Positions 1 through 11,167 are shown, numbered from the stretch's first letter. The stretch: 64,000 nucleotides of DNA from Cyanophora paradoxa (GCA_004431415.1 QPMI01000582.1:100362-164361), one strand, 5' to 3'. Notes: generated by a model from the sequence alone, not told the origin. Program-made: numbers and translations.

Positions 1-1440
1 CGTAGCCCCCCCCTTCCCCTCCCCGCCCCCTCACCCCTCCCCCCCTCCCCCGGGGGCCCAGCCCGGGCCCCCCAGCCCCCGGCCCCCCCAGGCGTTCCTA
101 TCCCGCCCCTTCTTCGCGCTTCATCCTTCTTTACCCATACTCCCGCCCCCCACTGTACGGTGAATCGAGGTGCCACGGTGATACTGTGGCATCAAAATGC
201 CACGCATGTGCCATTCAATGATTAGCTGTAGGGGCCCGGGGCCCGGGGCGAGCTCGAGACGAGACCGTCGGACTCCGGGACGTCGCGATCGACTTCGAGG
301 CCCCTGAGGCCCTGAGGCCCCGACTCGCGGCGCGATTTCGAGTTCATCCTGCACTGCATACGGCAGCTGCGACTCCTCCCTGCGAGCTCGACGGGCATGG
401 GGGGGGGACTCCGCGGGCCGAATCGAAGCTCACTGAGTCAAGCTTAGGTTCGGGACGGGCCCGTCGATGGCTCATGATCAGTCTCGAGCTGTAGCCGCGG
501 GCTTAGCAATGGGCGCCGTAACAAATTTAAAGCCTTGGAGCATCGATATCCGGATCGATATCCTCAAGCTTAAGGGCATGTCATGATCAGATGCATATGC
601 ATGTGCCCACCATGGCATCATGGCATGCATATGATGCCGGCCACTGGCCGGGGCGCCGTATGCATATGCATGGGCCGGGCCATGCCATGATGGGGGCCGT
701 AGCACTGCGGCAAAGACTTGGATCCGGAGTATATGTTTCAGTGTATCAGCATCTGGCCATGGATCCGATGATCCGATGATCCTCATGATCCGATGATCAA
801 TGGCATGCATATGGCATATAATGGCATGATCATGATGCCGAACTCACTGTACATGTCACCCGGGTGACCGTGGCACATCATGGCATGGTGAAAGTGTCAA
901 TCATATGCACTGCGGCATTGAAATTTGAGACGACGGTTGCCGCACTGTCATATACTATGATATGCATAGATGTAGAGTGCCACCGTGCCAGGGTTGGTTA
1001 TTGCAATTGCCAGGTAGGCTTTAAATTTTGATGGGTGATCATGATGGTCTTCGAATTCCACAGTCACCGAGCAAGCCGCTGGGCAGCTTCAATGGATTCG
1101 TGCACGTGGATCGTCGAACATGCAGCTTCATTGAACACAGAGACTCCGAGACAGAAAAAGGGTCGAGGAAGAGCGGAGAGCGGGAGATCGCGAGGGATGA
1201 GATGTCGGGAGCGGGACGCGCGGGGTCGCCATTTCGGGGACGGGGGATGTGGCTGATCGAGAGGGGCATAGGTTGCCGAGGGCGGGCGGGGGAGAGAAGG
1301 GCGGAGGGGGAGGGGGGGGGGGGGGAGAGAGAGAGGCGCAGGTGGGGCGGCGCGGGGTACTGGTAGGGGCGGCGGGGTAGCGGGGAAAAAAGGAGGGAGA
1401 CGGGGAGGGAAGCGGGGGTCGGGAAGAGGGCGGAGCCGGG
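1..1440. other. Intergenic, palindrome-rich, no gene seen
   Basis: No convincing exon is visible. Bases 1-130 are C-rich. Bases 470-1010 are lower in GC and crowded with short palindromes (ATGCAT, CATG, GATC, GATATC, CCGG); the 12-mer ATGCATATGCAT occurs twice, near 592 and 661. Bases 1130-1440 are purine-rich on the + strand and lie just downstream of the stop of the GAF-domain gene. The short open frames here are accidental openings in GC-rich DNA. Confidence 0.6.
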
Positions 1441-1443
1441 CGG

Positions 1444-4400
1444 CTAGACGCCGGCGCTGCCGGCGGACTCGAGGGAGGCGCGGCGGTTGGCGGCGCCGCT
1501 GTCGCGGGAGTAGGAGGGGCGGCGGCCGTCCCGGGACTGAGTGGGGCGGAGGGCGTCGCTGGGGGCCGAGGAGAGGGTGTCGGCGAGGTCCTCCTCCTCG
1601 TCCCCCTCCTCCATCGTGCCGTGCAGGCGCCGCAGCTCGACGACGGCGCGCCGGATGGAGACAACGAGGGCCACCCACGAGTACATCCGCTCCGCCGCCA
1701 CCGACCCCTTCTCCCGCACCTGCGGGCCCCCCGGGGCGCGTGAGCTGCGGGGCGGGGCGGGGCGGGGCGGGGGTGGCGGGGGGCGGGGGACCTCCTCGGC
1801 GGTGAGGCCCTTCATCTCGGCGTCGACGCGGCGGAACTTGGCCTTCTTCTGCTTCACCGTCGGGTCGTACGCCGCGATCCTCGGCTTCAGCTCGTCGCTC
1901 ACCAGCTGCCCGGCCCCCCCGCCCCGCGTCGGCCCGAGCGCGCGCGGGCGAGCGGCGGGGACGGCTGACCTGGCGGATCTTCTTCCAGTCGTCGACGTCG
2001 TGGGGCTTGAAGTCGAGGAGGTAGAAGAGGCCGCTCGGCCCCCATGTTCGCCTCCTCCACCATGAGGTACCCGAAGGCGCGGTTGCCGAGGTGGCCCCCC
2101 GTGACGGGCACGATCGTCTTGTCCGCCGCCTCCTCCCCCTTGGGGACCTTGTCCGTGAAGGCGAAGGCGACGGGGGCGTTGACGAGGCTCTTGAGGACGC
2201 CGATCGCCCCCTCGAGCACCAGCATGCTCCGCCGCCGCCGCTCGGCCCGCTCGTGCGCCGCCCCGAGGCCCTTGGCCATCGCCGCGAAGAAGTCGAGGTC
2301 CCAGGGGGTGAAGCCGGCCTTGCCGTGGTCCCCGCCCAGCCCGTCCATCGCCACCACCCCGATCACCTCCCCCTCCTTGTCCACCATCGGGAGGCACACG
2401 TAGGGCCCGTCCGCCCCGTCCGCCCCCGCCGGCCCCAGGTAGTGCACGGCCGGCTCGGCGCGCACGGAGGGGACGTGCATCGGCTGCGGGGCGGCGCCGG
2501 GCTTGACGGCCGCCGTCGCCTGCCAGGTGACCCCCGTGCCGGGGGGCACGACCTGCCCGACCAGCAGCGCGTCCTGCTCGGCCGGCCCCGCGGCGACGTA
2601 CTGGAGGGCGCCGCCCTGCGCGGGGTCCACGATGGCGACGTAGGCGGCGGTGGCGGTCGTGTGCGCGAGCAGCGCGTCGATGACGAGCTGGTGGAGGGGG
2701 TTCAGCTGCCCGTGGCCCTCGTTGTCCGCGATGTACGCCTCCAGCGCGCGCGCCGCCGCGTGCGTCGCGTCCTCCACCGCCGGCGCCAGCTGCTCCGCCA
2801 GCATCAGGATCATGTCCACCTCGCCCTCCCCGAAGGCCTCCCCGTCCTTGTACACGCTGACCGCCCCGACGCAGCCGCGGCCCTTGCCCGTGGCGTCCTT
2901 GAGGGGGACGGTCATGACGGCGCCGCGGGGCGGGCGGCCGAAGTAGGCGTTCTGCCCGGCCGCCTCGAGGTCGGGCACGAGCGTGTACTTCTCCCGCGCG
3001 ATCGCGTCAAACTCCGAGGGCGGCGGCGCCGCCGCCTCCCCCTCGCCCTCCCCGGCCCCCGGCCGCCGCTGCGTCTGGCCGGCCTCCAGCCCCAGCAGCG
3101 CCTTGGCGCCCTCGTCCGCCGCGTACAGCCTGCGCCGCGCCCCGCCGGCCCGTGAGCAGGGCGGGGGCGGGTGGAGGGGCGGGGGAGGGGGCGGGGCGGG
3201 GGCGCCTGAGCTGGAAGGGGTGGTCCTGGAGGGGGACCCACATGGCGCGCGCCGCCGGGCAGAAGGGCCGCACCACCTCCATGAACGCCGCGTACATCTG
3301 CCGCCCCGCCCCGCCCCCTCGACCCCGCCCCGCCCCGCCCCGGGGCGGGGGTCGGGGCGGGCGCGGACGGTGGCGGGGGCGGCCTTCTTCATGACGAGCT
3401 CCTTGACGGCCTGCACGGCGAGGGTGCGCGCCCCCTCGGCGTGCGCCGTCGCCAGCCCCGCCGCGCACAGCCCCAGCTGCTCCCCCAGCTGCTGCAGCCG
3501 CTGCACGTCCTCCGTCGCCAGCGCCGCCGGCGCCGCCGCCTGCTGCGTCGCGCTCGGGTGCGGCGAGACGGCCGGGAGCCGGCGGGGGCGCCGCCGGCCC
3601 CGCGGCGGCGGCCGAGGCGGGCCGGGCGAGGTTCTCCCCGCCCAGGACGCCGACGACGTCCTTGGAGCCCGGCACGCGGATGGGCGCCGCGAAGACGACC
3701 CCGCGGCGCCCGTCCGCCTCCTCCGCCTCCGCCTGCGCCGGCTTCCCCTGCGCGCCCGCCACGCCCCGTCAGCCCGCGCGAGCCGGTCGCCCCGGCGCGG
3801 CCCGCGCACGGTGTCGATGGCGGCGAAGAGCGGGGCGAGGCGGGTGGAGCCCGGGGGCTCGGCGCGGGCGACGCGGGTGCCGGGGACGTGGCGGCGTCGG
3901 CGGAGAAGACGCAGTCGAGGGCCTCCACGGGGGCGCCCTCCTCGCGGCCCGCCGGCGCCGCCTCGCAGAGGTACACGAAGCCGCCCGAGCCCTTCCCGAT
4001 GCGCCGCGCCGCTTCCGTCGCCACGCTCCGCAGCTCCGCCAGCGCCGCCTCGTAGCTGCCGCCCCCCCCGTTGCGCCGGGGGCCGCGGGCCGGCGCGCGC
4101 GGGGCCGCACCTGTCGCCCGGCTTGAAGCGGGAGACGATGGCCTGCAGCGTCTGCAGCGCCGTCTCTGCGTACCCCGCGTCAGCAGAGGCTCTGGCGAGG
4201 CGCGGCGCAGGAGCGGGGCGGCGGGGCGCGCCGACAGCCTTGATCTCGCGCTGGCGCCGCATGAACGCCTCGTCGCGCTCCCGCCGCGCCCGCTCCGCCT
4301 CCTCCTTCTCCCGCTTCCGCCGCTCCGCGAGATCGTGCCTGCGCGCCGGCGCGGGCACCCCGCCTGAGCGCCCCGCAGGCGCCGCCCCCGCCGGCATGCA

Positions 4401-5303
4401 GCGGCGCGCACTTCTCCTTGTCCTCGGCGGCCTTGCGGGCCTTCTCCTCTTCCTCGGCCTTGCGCTTCTCGGCCTCGGCCATCTGGCGCAGCTCCTCCTC
4501 GCGCCGCTCCCGCTCCTCCTCCTCCCTCTTCCGCTCCGCCTCCAGCCGCTCCTCCTCCTTGCGCCGCTCCTCCTCCTCGATGCGCAGCCGCTCCTGCCGC
4601 TCCTCCTCCGCCCGCCGCGCCAGCTCCTCCACCATCTTCTGCCGCGCCGCCCGCTCGGCTTCTTCCCGCACCCTTGCCTCCTGCGCCGGCGTCAGGCACC
4701 AGCCGGCACCCCCGGCGGGGCGGGCACGGGCGCGCCTCGGCGGCCCGCTCGTCGGCGGCCTGCTTCTCGGCCCAGGAGTGATACTTGGGCTTCGGGTTGT
4801 GCCGCATGAGGTACGCGGCTAGCCAGTGCAGAGGCTCGAAGTGTCGCTTGTCCATGTACGCGGGCGCCGACGCCGGCCGGTCCCGCTGCGGTACCTTCGA
4901 CTTGATCATTCCGGGGTGGGCGCTCGTCGGACGCGCCCAGATCGGCGTCGGCTTGGCCCCTGCGGTCGGCACGATGCCCGCCCCATCCACCGTCTTCAGC
5001 AGCTGGGCTATCGCGGGCAGGAGCGTCGGGAATAGCTGCTGCTCCATGAAGGCAAGGGAGCCCGGTGGCAGGTCAGGATTCGCTGCTACAGCTGCAATCG
5101 CCGCTGCCGGAAGTGCCGCTGCCGGGGCCCAGCCAGTTAGAGTCGTTCGGGGAGCACGCGCAGGAGGGAAGGGACGCACCAAGAGCGGCCTGCACTTCGA
5201 TAGCTTTTGCAGCTGAAGAGGGCCTAGAGCCCACCTGCACGGGCGCCCCACCGCTGCTGGGCCGCGAGCTTGGGCCCGACGGCGGGCGACTGCCCGAGCT
5301 CAT
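1444..5303 (-). CDS. Multi-GAF protein with N-terminal Dpy-30 motif, axonemal (RSP2-like?)
   Basis: Multi-exon gene read from 5303 down to a TAG at 1444. The N-terminus is Ser/Pro-rich, then a Dpy-30/RIIa-like dimerisation motif split by an insert: LAFMEQQLFPTLLPAIAQLL, then about 60 residues later FEPLHWLAAYLMRHNP. Next comes a long charged Glu/Arg coiled coil (about 4220-4680). The rest is at least two, probably three, GAF-type regions (for example RGVVFAAPIRVPGSKDVVGV; YVCLPMVDKEGEVIGVVAMD) and an acidic Ser-rich tail. Dpy-30 plus GAF is the arrangement described for flagellar radial spoke protein RSP2, so an axonemal role is inferred; the extra GAF regions do not match simple RSP2. At least one intron is GC-AG (...CTCAG|GCGCCC, near 3230-3140). 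The frame breaks by one base near 2040, at a five-C run. Start 5303 is chosen because the Ser/Pro exon joins in phase; ATG 5426 is an alternative. Divergent from the axonemal-type thioredoxin gene. Confidence 0.7.
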
Positions 5304-6171
5304 CCCGCTAGCTGCAACGCGCTTTGCTGGTCGACCACAAGGTCCCTGATTCGCACTGACTTCCCGTCCGGGGTTGTTCCGGGCCCTCCCGTTTTGCTCT
5401 CTAGCTAGCGCTGTACCCCTAGACACGGGGTGGGGTACAACTCAAAGGCAGTTGCTCCGACTCATGTCCAAGCCGGCGCCGGCGAGCAGCAGCATACAAG
5501 TATGATACAACCCGACGAGCGGCGCGCAACACACGCGCAGCATACAAGTATGATACAACCCGACACGCGGCGCAACCCGACGAGCGGCGCGCAACACACG
5601 GCGGGCTGGGCGCCCCTCGTGGTCCAATCCCACGAACTGGAGCCCCAAAGTTGAGATCCGTCTAGCTTGTAGACGTTCTGTCTGCAGCCTGCATGTTTCT
5701 CGAAGTACAGACGGCAGCTGAGGTTTGCTCGAGGCGGTGATTGCCGCACCATTGCATATTGGGTGCGCGCAGCATTGCGCGTCCGCTTCTCTCGCTGAGG
5801 CGGCCGACCCCGCGCCGTGCAGACTCGGGCAGACGTTTGCGACGCTTGGCGCCGAGAAGCTTGATCGAGAATTTCGAAGCTTGGCGGTCTACCTGAGGAA
5901 CCACGCCTGCGATGGCCTCCGCCACCCAGAAGCCAACGTGGCTCGTGGAGAGTGCGCACGTTGCAGTTCCATCCGATGGCGCATGGCCAGGTTTGAGGCC
6001 CGGAGTTCGAGCTCGAGCTCGAGTCGCGCGCGGCCGTCGGCTGCGGCCGCGGCCGGCGCGCGCCGCGGCCCGGCCAGCTGCAGTCTACGTAGCCCTAGAT
6101 CTAAATGGAAGCATCGATATGCAGGGCCGCTCTTTAGCTAATTGAAACGCACAGTGAAGTCTGATGAACTC
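5304..6171. other. Divergent intergenic region between GAF and thioredoxin genes
   Basis: About 870 bp between two genes transcribed away from each other, so both promoters should lie here. It contains a small direct duplication (5486-5600) and a palindromic GC block at 6000-6075 (repeated GAGCTC, then GCGGCCGC/GGCGCGCC-like words). I see no TATA box I would defend and no third gene. Confidence 0.5.
5486..5600. repeat. Short tandem duplication, about 45-bp unit
   Basis: The string CATACAAGTATGATACAACC occurs twice, each copy followed by a CGAC-AGCGGCGC-CAACACAC-type segment; a third partial copy of the latter part follows. It lies in the divergent promoter region of the GAF and thioredoxin genes. 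Confidence 0.7.
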
Positions 6172-6934
6172 ATGATCAGTCGGCGCGCGCCCCGCAGTGA
6201 GCACGGAGGAGGAGCTCGTGGCGCACCTGAACGAGCCCGGGCTGAAGGTCGTCGAGGCGTACAGCTCCTGGTGCGGCCCCTGCCGCGCCACCGTCCAGGT
6301 CCGCCCCGCCTGCCGCCCCTCCCATGTGCACAGTGCTGGGCCAGCGCGCGCTGGCCCGCCGGCGCCCGAGCGGCGGCCGACGTGTACGCCCGGGGGCTCG
6401 CCGCGCGCAGGCGTTGAAGTCGGTGTTCTACGAGCTGGAGGCGGGCCCGCGGCTGGAGTTCCTGGTGGCGGACTCGAAGCTGGTGCGGCAGGTGCGGGAG
6501 GAGCCGGCGCTCGCCGCCTCCGCCCGCCCCACCTTCCTCTTCTTCCGCTCCCGCGCCCTCCTCGACGCCGTCCACGGCGTCGACATGGTCCGCCCCCGGC
6601 CCGCTTGGAATTGATATTTGGAGATTCGATTCGATGAGATCTCGCTCACCCACTGACCGAGCCGCTCGTTGCTTCACGTGTGCAGCCCCTGCTGCGGCGG
6701 CTCTGCGGCGCCTACCTGCCCCGCGGCGAGGAGAAGGGCGTGCCCGCCCCGACACCGGAGGCCAGGCACCGCCTCATATGCGCACCCGCCTCATCCCCCT
6801 CGCTGGCCATGGAGCGTGAGCCGCTGGACGTGGATAGAATTCACCGCCCTTTATGGCATCTTTTTCCGTCGTACATGTATACTTCTATAGCTAGCAATAG
6901 GACGCGGCGCCTAGGAAGTACTAATCAAGTCTAG
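6172..6934 (+). CDS. Thioredoxin-domain protein of axonemal NME8/NME9 type
   Basis: About 177 residues from exons 6198-6298, 6411-6587 and 6686-6934, joined by GT-AG introns in phase. The thioredoxin active site WCGPC sits near residue 27, and the cis-proline segment is ARPTFLFFRSRALLDAVHGV. The fold resembles the thioredoxin domain of NME8/NME9 (TXNDC3/6) and outer-arm dynein light chains; no nucleoside diphosphate kinase domain follows. Redox-active or structural function in the axoneme is inferred from family and from its divergent partner, a Dpy-30/GAF protein. The start is uncertain: the open frame at 6197 begins with GTG, not ATG. An ATG appears if 19 nt (6179-6197) are removed as a tiny intron, giving ATGATCA|TGAGC; otherwise an upstream exon is missing. 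The tail after about residue 110 has no recognisable domain. Confidence 0.72.
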
Positions 6935-7062
6935 GAGTATATCACTGAGTCATGCGTGCACGCATGCGCATGCGCGCGCATGCGCCAGCGCCTGCAGCTG
7001 CAACTAGCCTAGTAGCCGTACGCGTCGACGTCGATGTCGACGCCAAATTTGATCCGATGATC
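6935..7062. other. Short intergenic with alternating CATG/GCGC palindromes
   Basis: Runs such as GCACGCATGCGCATGCGCGC and GTCGACGTCGATGTCGAC dominate. It lies between two genes in the same orientation. No gene or clear promoter element is visible. Confidence 0.5.
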
Positions 7063-9396
7063 ATGCGCAGGCTGATCATGAGGCCGGTACCGGTGTGAGA
7101 AGATTTAGTGTGGGAACTTGGAACAGAAGCTCGATCAAACCCAACGCTCGGTGGAAGGGTGGCACAGGAGGACCCGGGAACAGTGGAACACCGGTTCGCG
7201 GGTACACGAAATCAGCCAACCAAGCGCTCGTCCTACGTTAGCATGGACCGATAGCGATGATTACAGCTTCCGAGAGACTGCAGCGTGCCCAGGTGCGCGT
7301 GCCCACACAAGCCGTCCAGTTCCCGAGTCTTGATGAGTAGACGCTGTGCGCTTAGCACCAGGAGGAGAAGGTGTGGCGGCAACTGGAATTAGCTCGTAAG
7401 GAGGTGGAGCGCACTTTCAAGGTCCGTGGCCGCCCTGGGTCGTGCCAGCGTTGTAAGGAGACAGCCCTTCAATGGGAGACTAGCGGGACACATCGCAGCA
7501 TAGATCACTTGTTGCGTAGCACGGATCGCGTGTAGGTTGCCCGGGCGGGACGGGCCCGATCTGACACACGAGCAACGCAGGATGCAAAGGCCCCGGCACA
7601 CCCGGCGCACCAGCCGCCGCAAGCGCACGCCAGCCAGCTCGCATCGCTCATGACCGTGTCCTCCGCACCGGTAGCCTCGGGCTCTGCCCCCGCCCCCAAG
7701 GCGTCAGATGTGTTCGCCATCGCGCGGAGCCGGGCGCCGGCGGAGGGCCACCGGCGGTCTCCCTTCAACAGGACGAACAGCGCGGGGAACGGGCGCACCT
7801 CGCCGGCCGAGCGCCCGCACGGGGACCACGCGGCGGCGGGCTACGGGTCCGACGAGGGCGGGCACGGCGCCGTCAGCGGGGGCGAGGGCCCCTCCCACGC
7901 CTTCTCCGGCGCCCGCTCCGCGTCTCCGCGCGTCACCGCGGGGCCGGCGCCGGGCCCCGATCAGTTTTCCTTTGTTTCCCGCGCCCCGATCGGGGCGCGC
8001 CTCCCGCGGCCGTCCTCCTCGAAGAACCTGCCGGCGCCGCCGCCGCGCGAGGCGGCGGGGTACGAGCACGAGGAGGGCCCCGGCCCGCCGCGGCAGCCCG
8101 CCTCGCGCACCCCCTCCTTCCGCGCCATCCGGGCCTCCCCCTCGCCCCCGAGTCGGGCCCGGGGCGCCCCCGACCCGGCGTCCCTGCTGCCGCCCAGGCG
8201 GGCCGCGGCGGCGGGAGGGGTCGGGGGCGACGACGCCGCCGGGCCGGGGGGCGGGCGGCGGGGCGGCCCCCGTCGGGGGCGGCGTCGGCGCGGATGACCC
8301 TCGTGGAGCGCATCGCCTCCCTCAAGGAGGCCGCCCTCGCCAACGCCGCCGCCGCCGCCCCGCCCTCCCTCCCCCTCCTCCTCCTCCTCCTCCCTCTCCT
8401 CCCCTCCCCGCCATCCCTCCTTCTCCGGCCCGGCGCCCTACCCCGGCCTCCCCGCCCCGACCTCCCCGGCCCCTCCCCGCACTCCGCGCCCACCGCCGTC
8501 GCCGCGGCCGTCGCAGCGGCGGCGGCAGCAGCGGCGGCGGCGGCGGCAGCAGGGAGGGGCGGGGGGCGCGGGGCCCGGGGGCGGGAGAAGGACGAGGGGC
8601 GATCCGGGCGGCGATGCTGGAGGCGAGCCTGGAGCTGGACCTCGCGGACAGCCTCGACCGCATCGCCCTCGAGGAGCTCCTCAAGTCCCGCGACCGCCGC
8701 CTCGCCGCCGCCCCGCGCCCCACCCCCGCCCCGGGCCGGGCCCGCCCCGGGCCACCCGCCCATCGCCCACCGCCCCGACCCCGCCGGCGAGCGCCCCGCC
8801 TCGCCGCTGCGGCCCTGGTCCCCGGGGGGCCGCGGAGCCGCCCCTCTCGCCCCGCCTCGGGGCCTGGGGCGACAGCGAGGTGGACCCGCTCGAGCCGGCG
8901 CCCCCGCCCCGCCCGCACGGAGCCGGCGCGGCCGCGGAGGGAGCCGGCGGGGCGCCCTACTCGGACGTGGCGAGCGCGGCGGCGGCGGCGGCGGCGGCGA
9001 CCGCGGCGTCGGCGTCGGCGGCGGGCGGCAGGCGGAGGAGCGCGACCTGCGGGAGCGGAGGCGGGCCAAGAGGCGCCTCGGCAGCGCCCGCCTTCGCGCC
9101 CAGGCCGAGCGCGACGCCGCGCTCGGCTCCCCCGGCCGGGCCGAGGACGGCGCGGCGGCGGCGCAGGGCAGGGGAGGGCGCCGGCGCTGCCGCCCGTCCC
9201 CTCGCGGCGAAGCTCCGTCGCCTCGTCGGCGCGGAGCGCGGCGTCGGCAGCCAGCGCCCCCGCCCGCTCCCCGCACGGTCTCGGCGCCGCCCCGCGCTCC
9301 CCGCACGCCCCGCCCTCCCGGCCCCCGCCCCACGCCGTCGGCCCGCCCCGGCCGCGCCGCTCCGTCCGCCCCGGGCAGGGGGAGGAGGATGAGTAG
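7063..9396 (+). CDS. Unknown coiled-coil protein with long disordered tail
   Basis: Not recognised. The 5' part joins well: an exon ending EGWHRRTREQWNT, a 26-nt exon (near 7269-7294) and an exon to 7420 together give a continuous charged helix (ASERLQRAQEEKVWRQLELA). A Ser/Pro/Ala-rich exon follows from about 7582 (SDVFAIARSR...), then short helical pieces MTLVERIASLKEAALAN near 8294, MLEASLELDLADSLDRIALE near 8613, and an Arg/Glu helix near 9030-9130, ending in a Ser/Pro/Arg tail and EEDE with TAG at 9394. Exon joins between 8200 and 9200 are unresolved because all frames stay open. Start 7063 is tentative and needs a 22-nt intron (7087-7108). A structural or cytoskeletal role is possible from the coiled coil alone. 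Convergent with the pseudouridine synthase gene, 78 bp away. Confidence 0.5.
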
Positions 9397-9474
9397 TGGT
9401 AGCTGCAGGGGGCGAGGCGCGTAGGGCGCGGAGGCGGCTCGCCGCTCGTCAGTTTTGCCTTCTCGAGCTTTGCT

Positions 9475-10900
9475 TCACTTCGCAAGAGTACTCGGGGGCG
9501 GGTCGTCGGGCGCGTCGGGGGCTTCCAAGGCGAGGCGCTCGCCCCCGCCGGGGGCCCGCCCGGGGCGCTTGAAGGCGAGCCCGCAGCACTGCAGGCCGAA
9601 GAGGGGCCACGCCGAGGCCCGCCGCGCCCGCTCCTCCAGCGTCCGCGCAGCCTCCTCCTCCCCCCCGCCCTCCCCAAAGCCGTACACGAAGTCGCCGAAG
9701 ATGGGGTACCCCTCGTGCGAGAGCTGCGCCCGGATCTGGTGCCTGCGGCGTTGCCCGTCAGGCGGCGGAGGGACGGCGCAGGGCGGGGCGGGGCGCGCGT
9801 TCGGCCCGTGCCGAGCTCGATCTCGATTTCGAAGAGGGGCCGCTCGAGCTCGCCGCCGCCGCGGTTGGCCCAGGATGCGGCGGCCTCGGCGGCGGGGCGG
9901 CCCCAGCGGCGGGCGACCTCGCCGGGGAGCACGCGGCGGGAGGCGAGGACGGTCAGGTGGCAGGGGAGCCAGCCCGAGCGGGGCGCCCGCGCCACCCGCT
10001 TCGGCGCCCGCGGGCACTCCTCCATCCAGTGCTCCATCGGCCCCAGGGGGGGACCCTCCGCCCCCGCACTCGCCCCCGCCCCGCCCTCCCCGCCGGCGCG
10101 ATCAGCCGGGCCCGGGGAGCCCGAGGCCTCCTCGTCCGCCGGCGTCTCCGGCGCCTCGGCGGCCTCCCCGGGCTCCGGCCCGCACCCTCTGCTGCGGGCG
10201 GGTCCGCCTGCCTCTCGCCGCGCACCGCCAGGACCCTGTACCGCTTCCGCACCTGCCGCCGGGCCGGCGGTCGGCGCGGGGCGGGGCGGGGCGGGGCGGG
10301 GCGGGGCGGGGCGGGGCGGGGGCGCCTTGTGCTTGCGGAGGAGGAGGTTGAAGCGGGAGAGGAAGTCGCGGGTGCGGGCGAGGACGAGCAGGCCCCGCGT
10401 CGGCTGGTCCAGCCGGCTCGTCACGAAGACCGCCTCGCCGAGCACGGCCGCGACCTGCTCGCACACGTTCTCCCGCGCGTTGTCCGAGTTCGCGTGGCAC
10501 GGCACGCCCGGCGGCTTGTCCACGACCACGAAGCCCTCCTCCGCGTGCACGATCGCCGCCCGCCAGTCCACGCGCCCCACGGGGAAGCGCTGCGACGATG
10601 CCGATCAGCCGCGGCGCGGACCGCGCTCGCTCGCCCGCGCTCGCGTGCTGCCGCTCGCCTTCGGGTTGAGGTGCGCTCGCACGTACACCTTCGCCTCGAC
10701 CTCTCGCTCGGCGTCCTGAGAAGCGAGCCGCTCCTTCCCCCGCAGCCAGACCGCTCCGAAGTCGATCAGCCACCGCATGCGCTCCTCGGAGACGCCGACC
10801 GCATCCGCGATCACCGCCGCCGCGGGCCCCGCGCGGAGAGTCTCCACATGCCTGATGTCCGCCGCGTTCTCTGATTCCTCCAGCGTTCGGCGCCGCGCTT
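9475..10900 (-). CDS. RluA-type pseudouridine synthase with S4-like N-terminus
   Basis: RNA pseudouridine synthase of the RluA/RsuA superfamily. The N-terminal exon (about 10900-10605) looks like an S4 RNA-binding domain (VSEERMRWLIDFGAVWLRGK). The catalytic exon has VVVDKPPGVPCHANSD and TSRLDQPTRGLLVLARTRDF; the catalytic Asp of the RLD motif is present but the usual preceding His is Ser. The C-terminal motif GTGRT-HQIRAQLSHEGYPIFGD is restored only if the intron near 9742-9800 uses a GC donor (AC|GCGCGC). Another GC-AG intron (AAG|GCGCCCC, about 10260-10320) joins KHK to VRKRYRVLAV. Between these lies an acidic Glu/Pro/Ala-rich insert not usual for the family. The reading frame near 10192-10211 fits a 20-nt GC-AG intron or a small indel. 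The first exon and start codon are unresolved. Likely acts on organellar or cytosolic rRNA/tRNA; target unknown. Confidence 0.78.
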
Positions 10901-11167
10901 AGCTAAGAGAACGTTAACACTGGGCCTCCAGCTCGTTGGCTAGCGCCGTCTATAGCTAGCTGCCTAGAAGCTGGCGATTGTATACCTTGCCGACGGGATT
11001 CGAACTGCGGTCAGCCTCGCCCAAGAAGTCGCCGCCTCGCCCGAACTGCTGTCAGCCTCGCTCAAGAGCCGCCAGACTCGCCAGCTAACAGGCTAAACGC
11101 ACACGTAGTGACTGGGCTACGCAGCCGCAGCGCAGCCGCAGCGCAGCCGAATCCACAGCGAGTCGAG
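10901..11167. promoter_or_regulatory. Divergent promoter region, pseudouridine synthase / ADPRH genes
   Basis: About 270 bp between divergently oriented genes. It contains an imperfect direct repeat of CGAACTGC-GTCAGCCTCGC-CAAGA at about 10998-11070 and a CGCAGCCGCAGCGCAGCCG run at 11120-11150 just upstream of the ADPRH start. No TATA element is evident. One unmapped 5' exon of the pseudouridine synthase gene may also lie here. Confidence 0.4.

Noticed and set aside
7708-9396. Single long 562-codon frame as one exon
   Set aside because: Most of it is Arg/Pro shadow of other frames; only the last part (Ser/Pro/Arg tail) looks coding. A spliced gene explains the region better.
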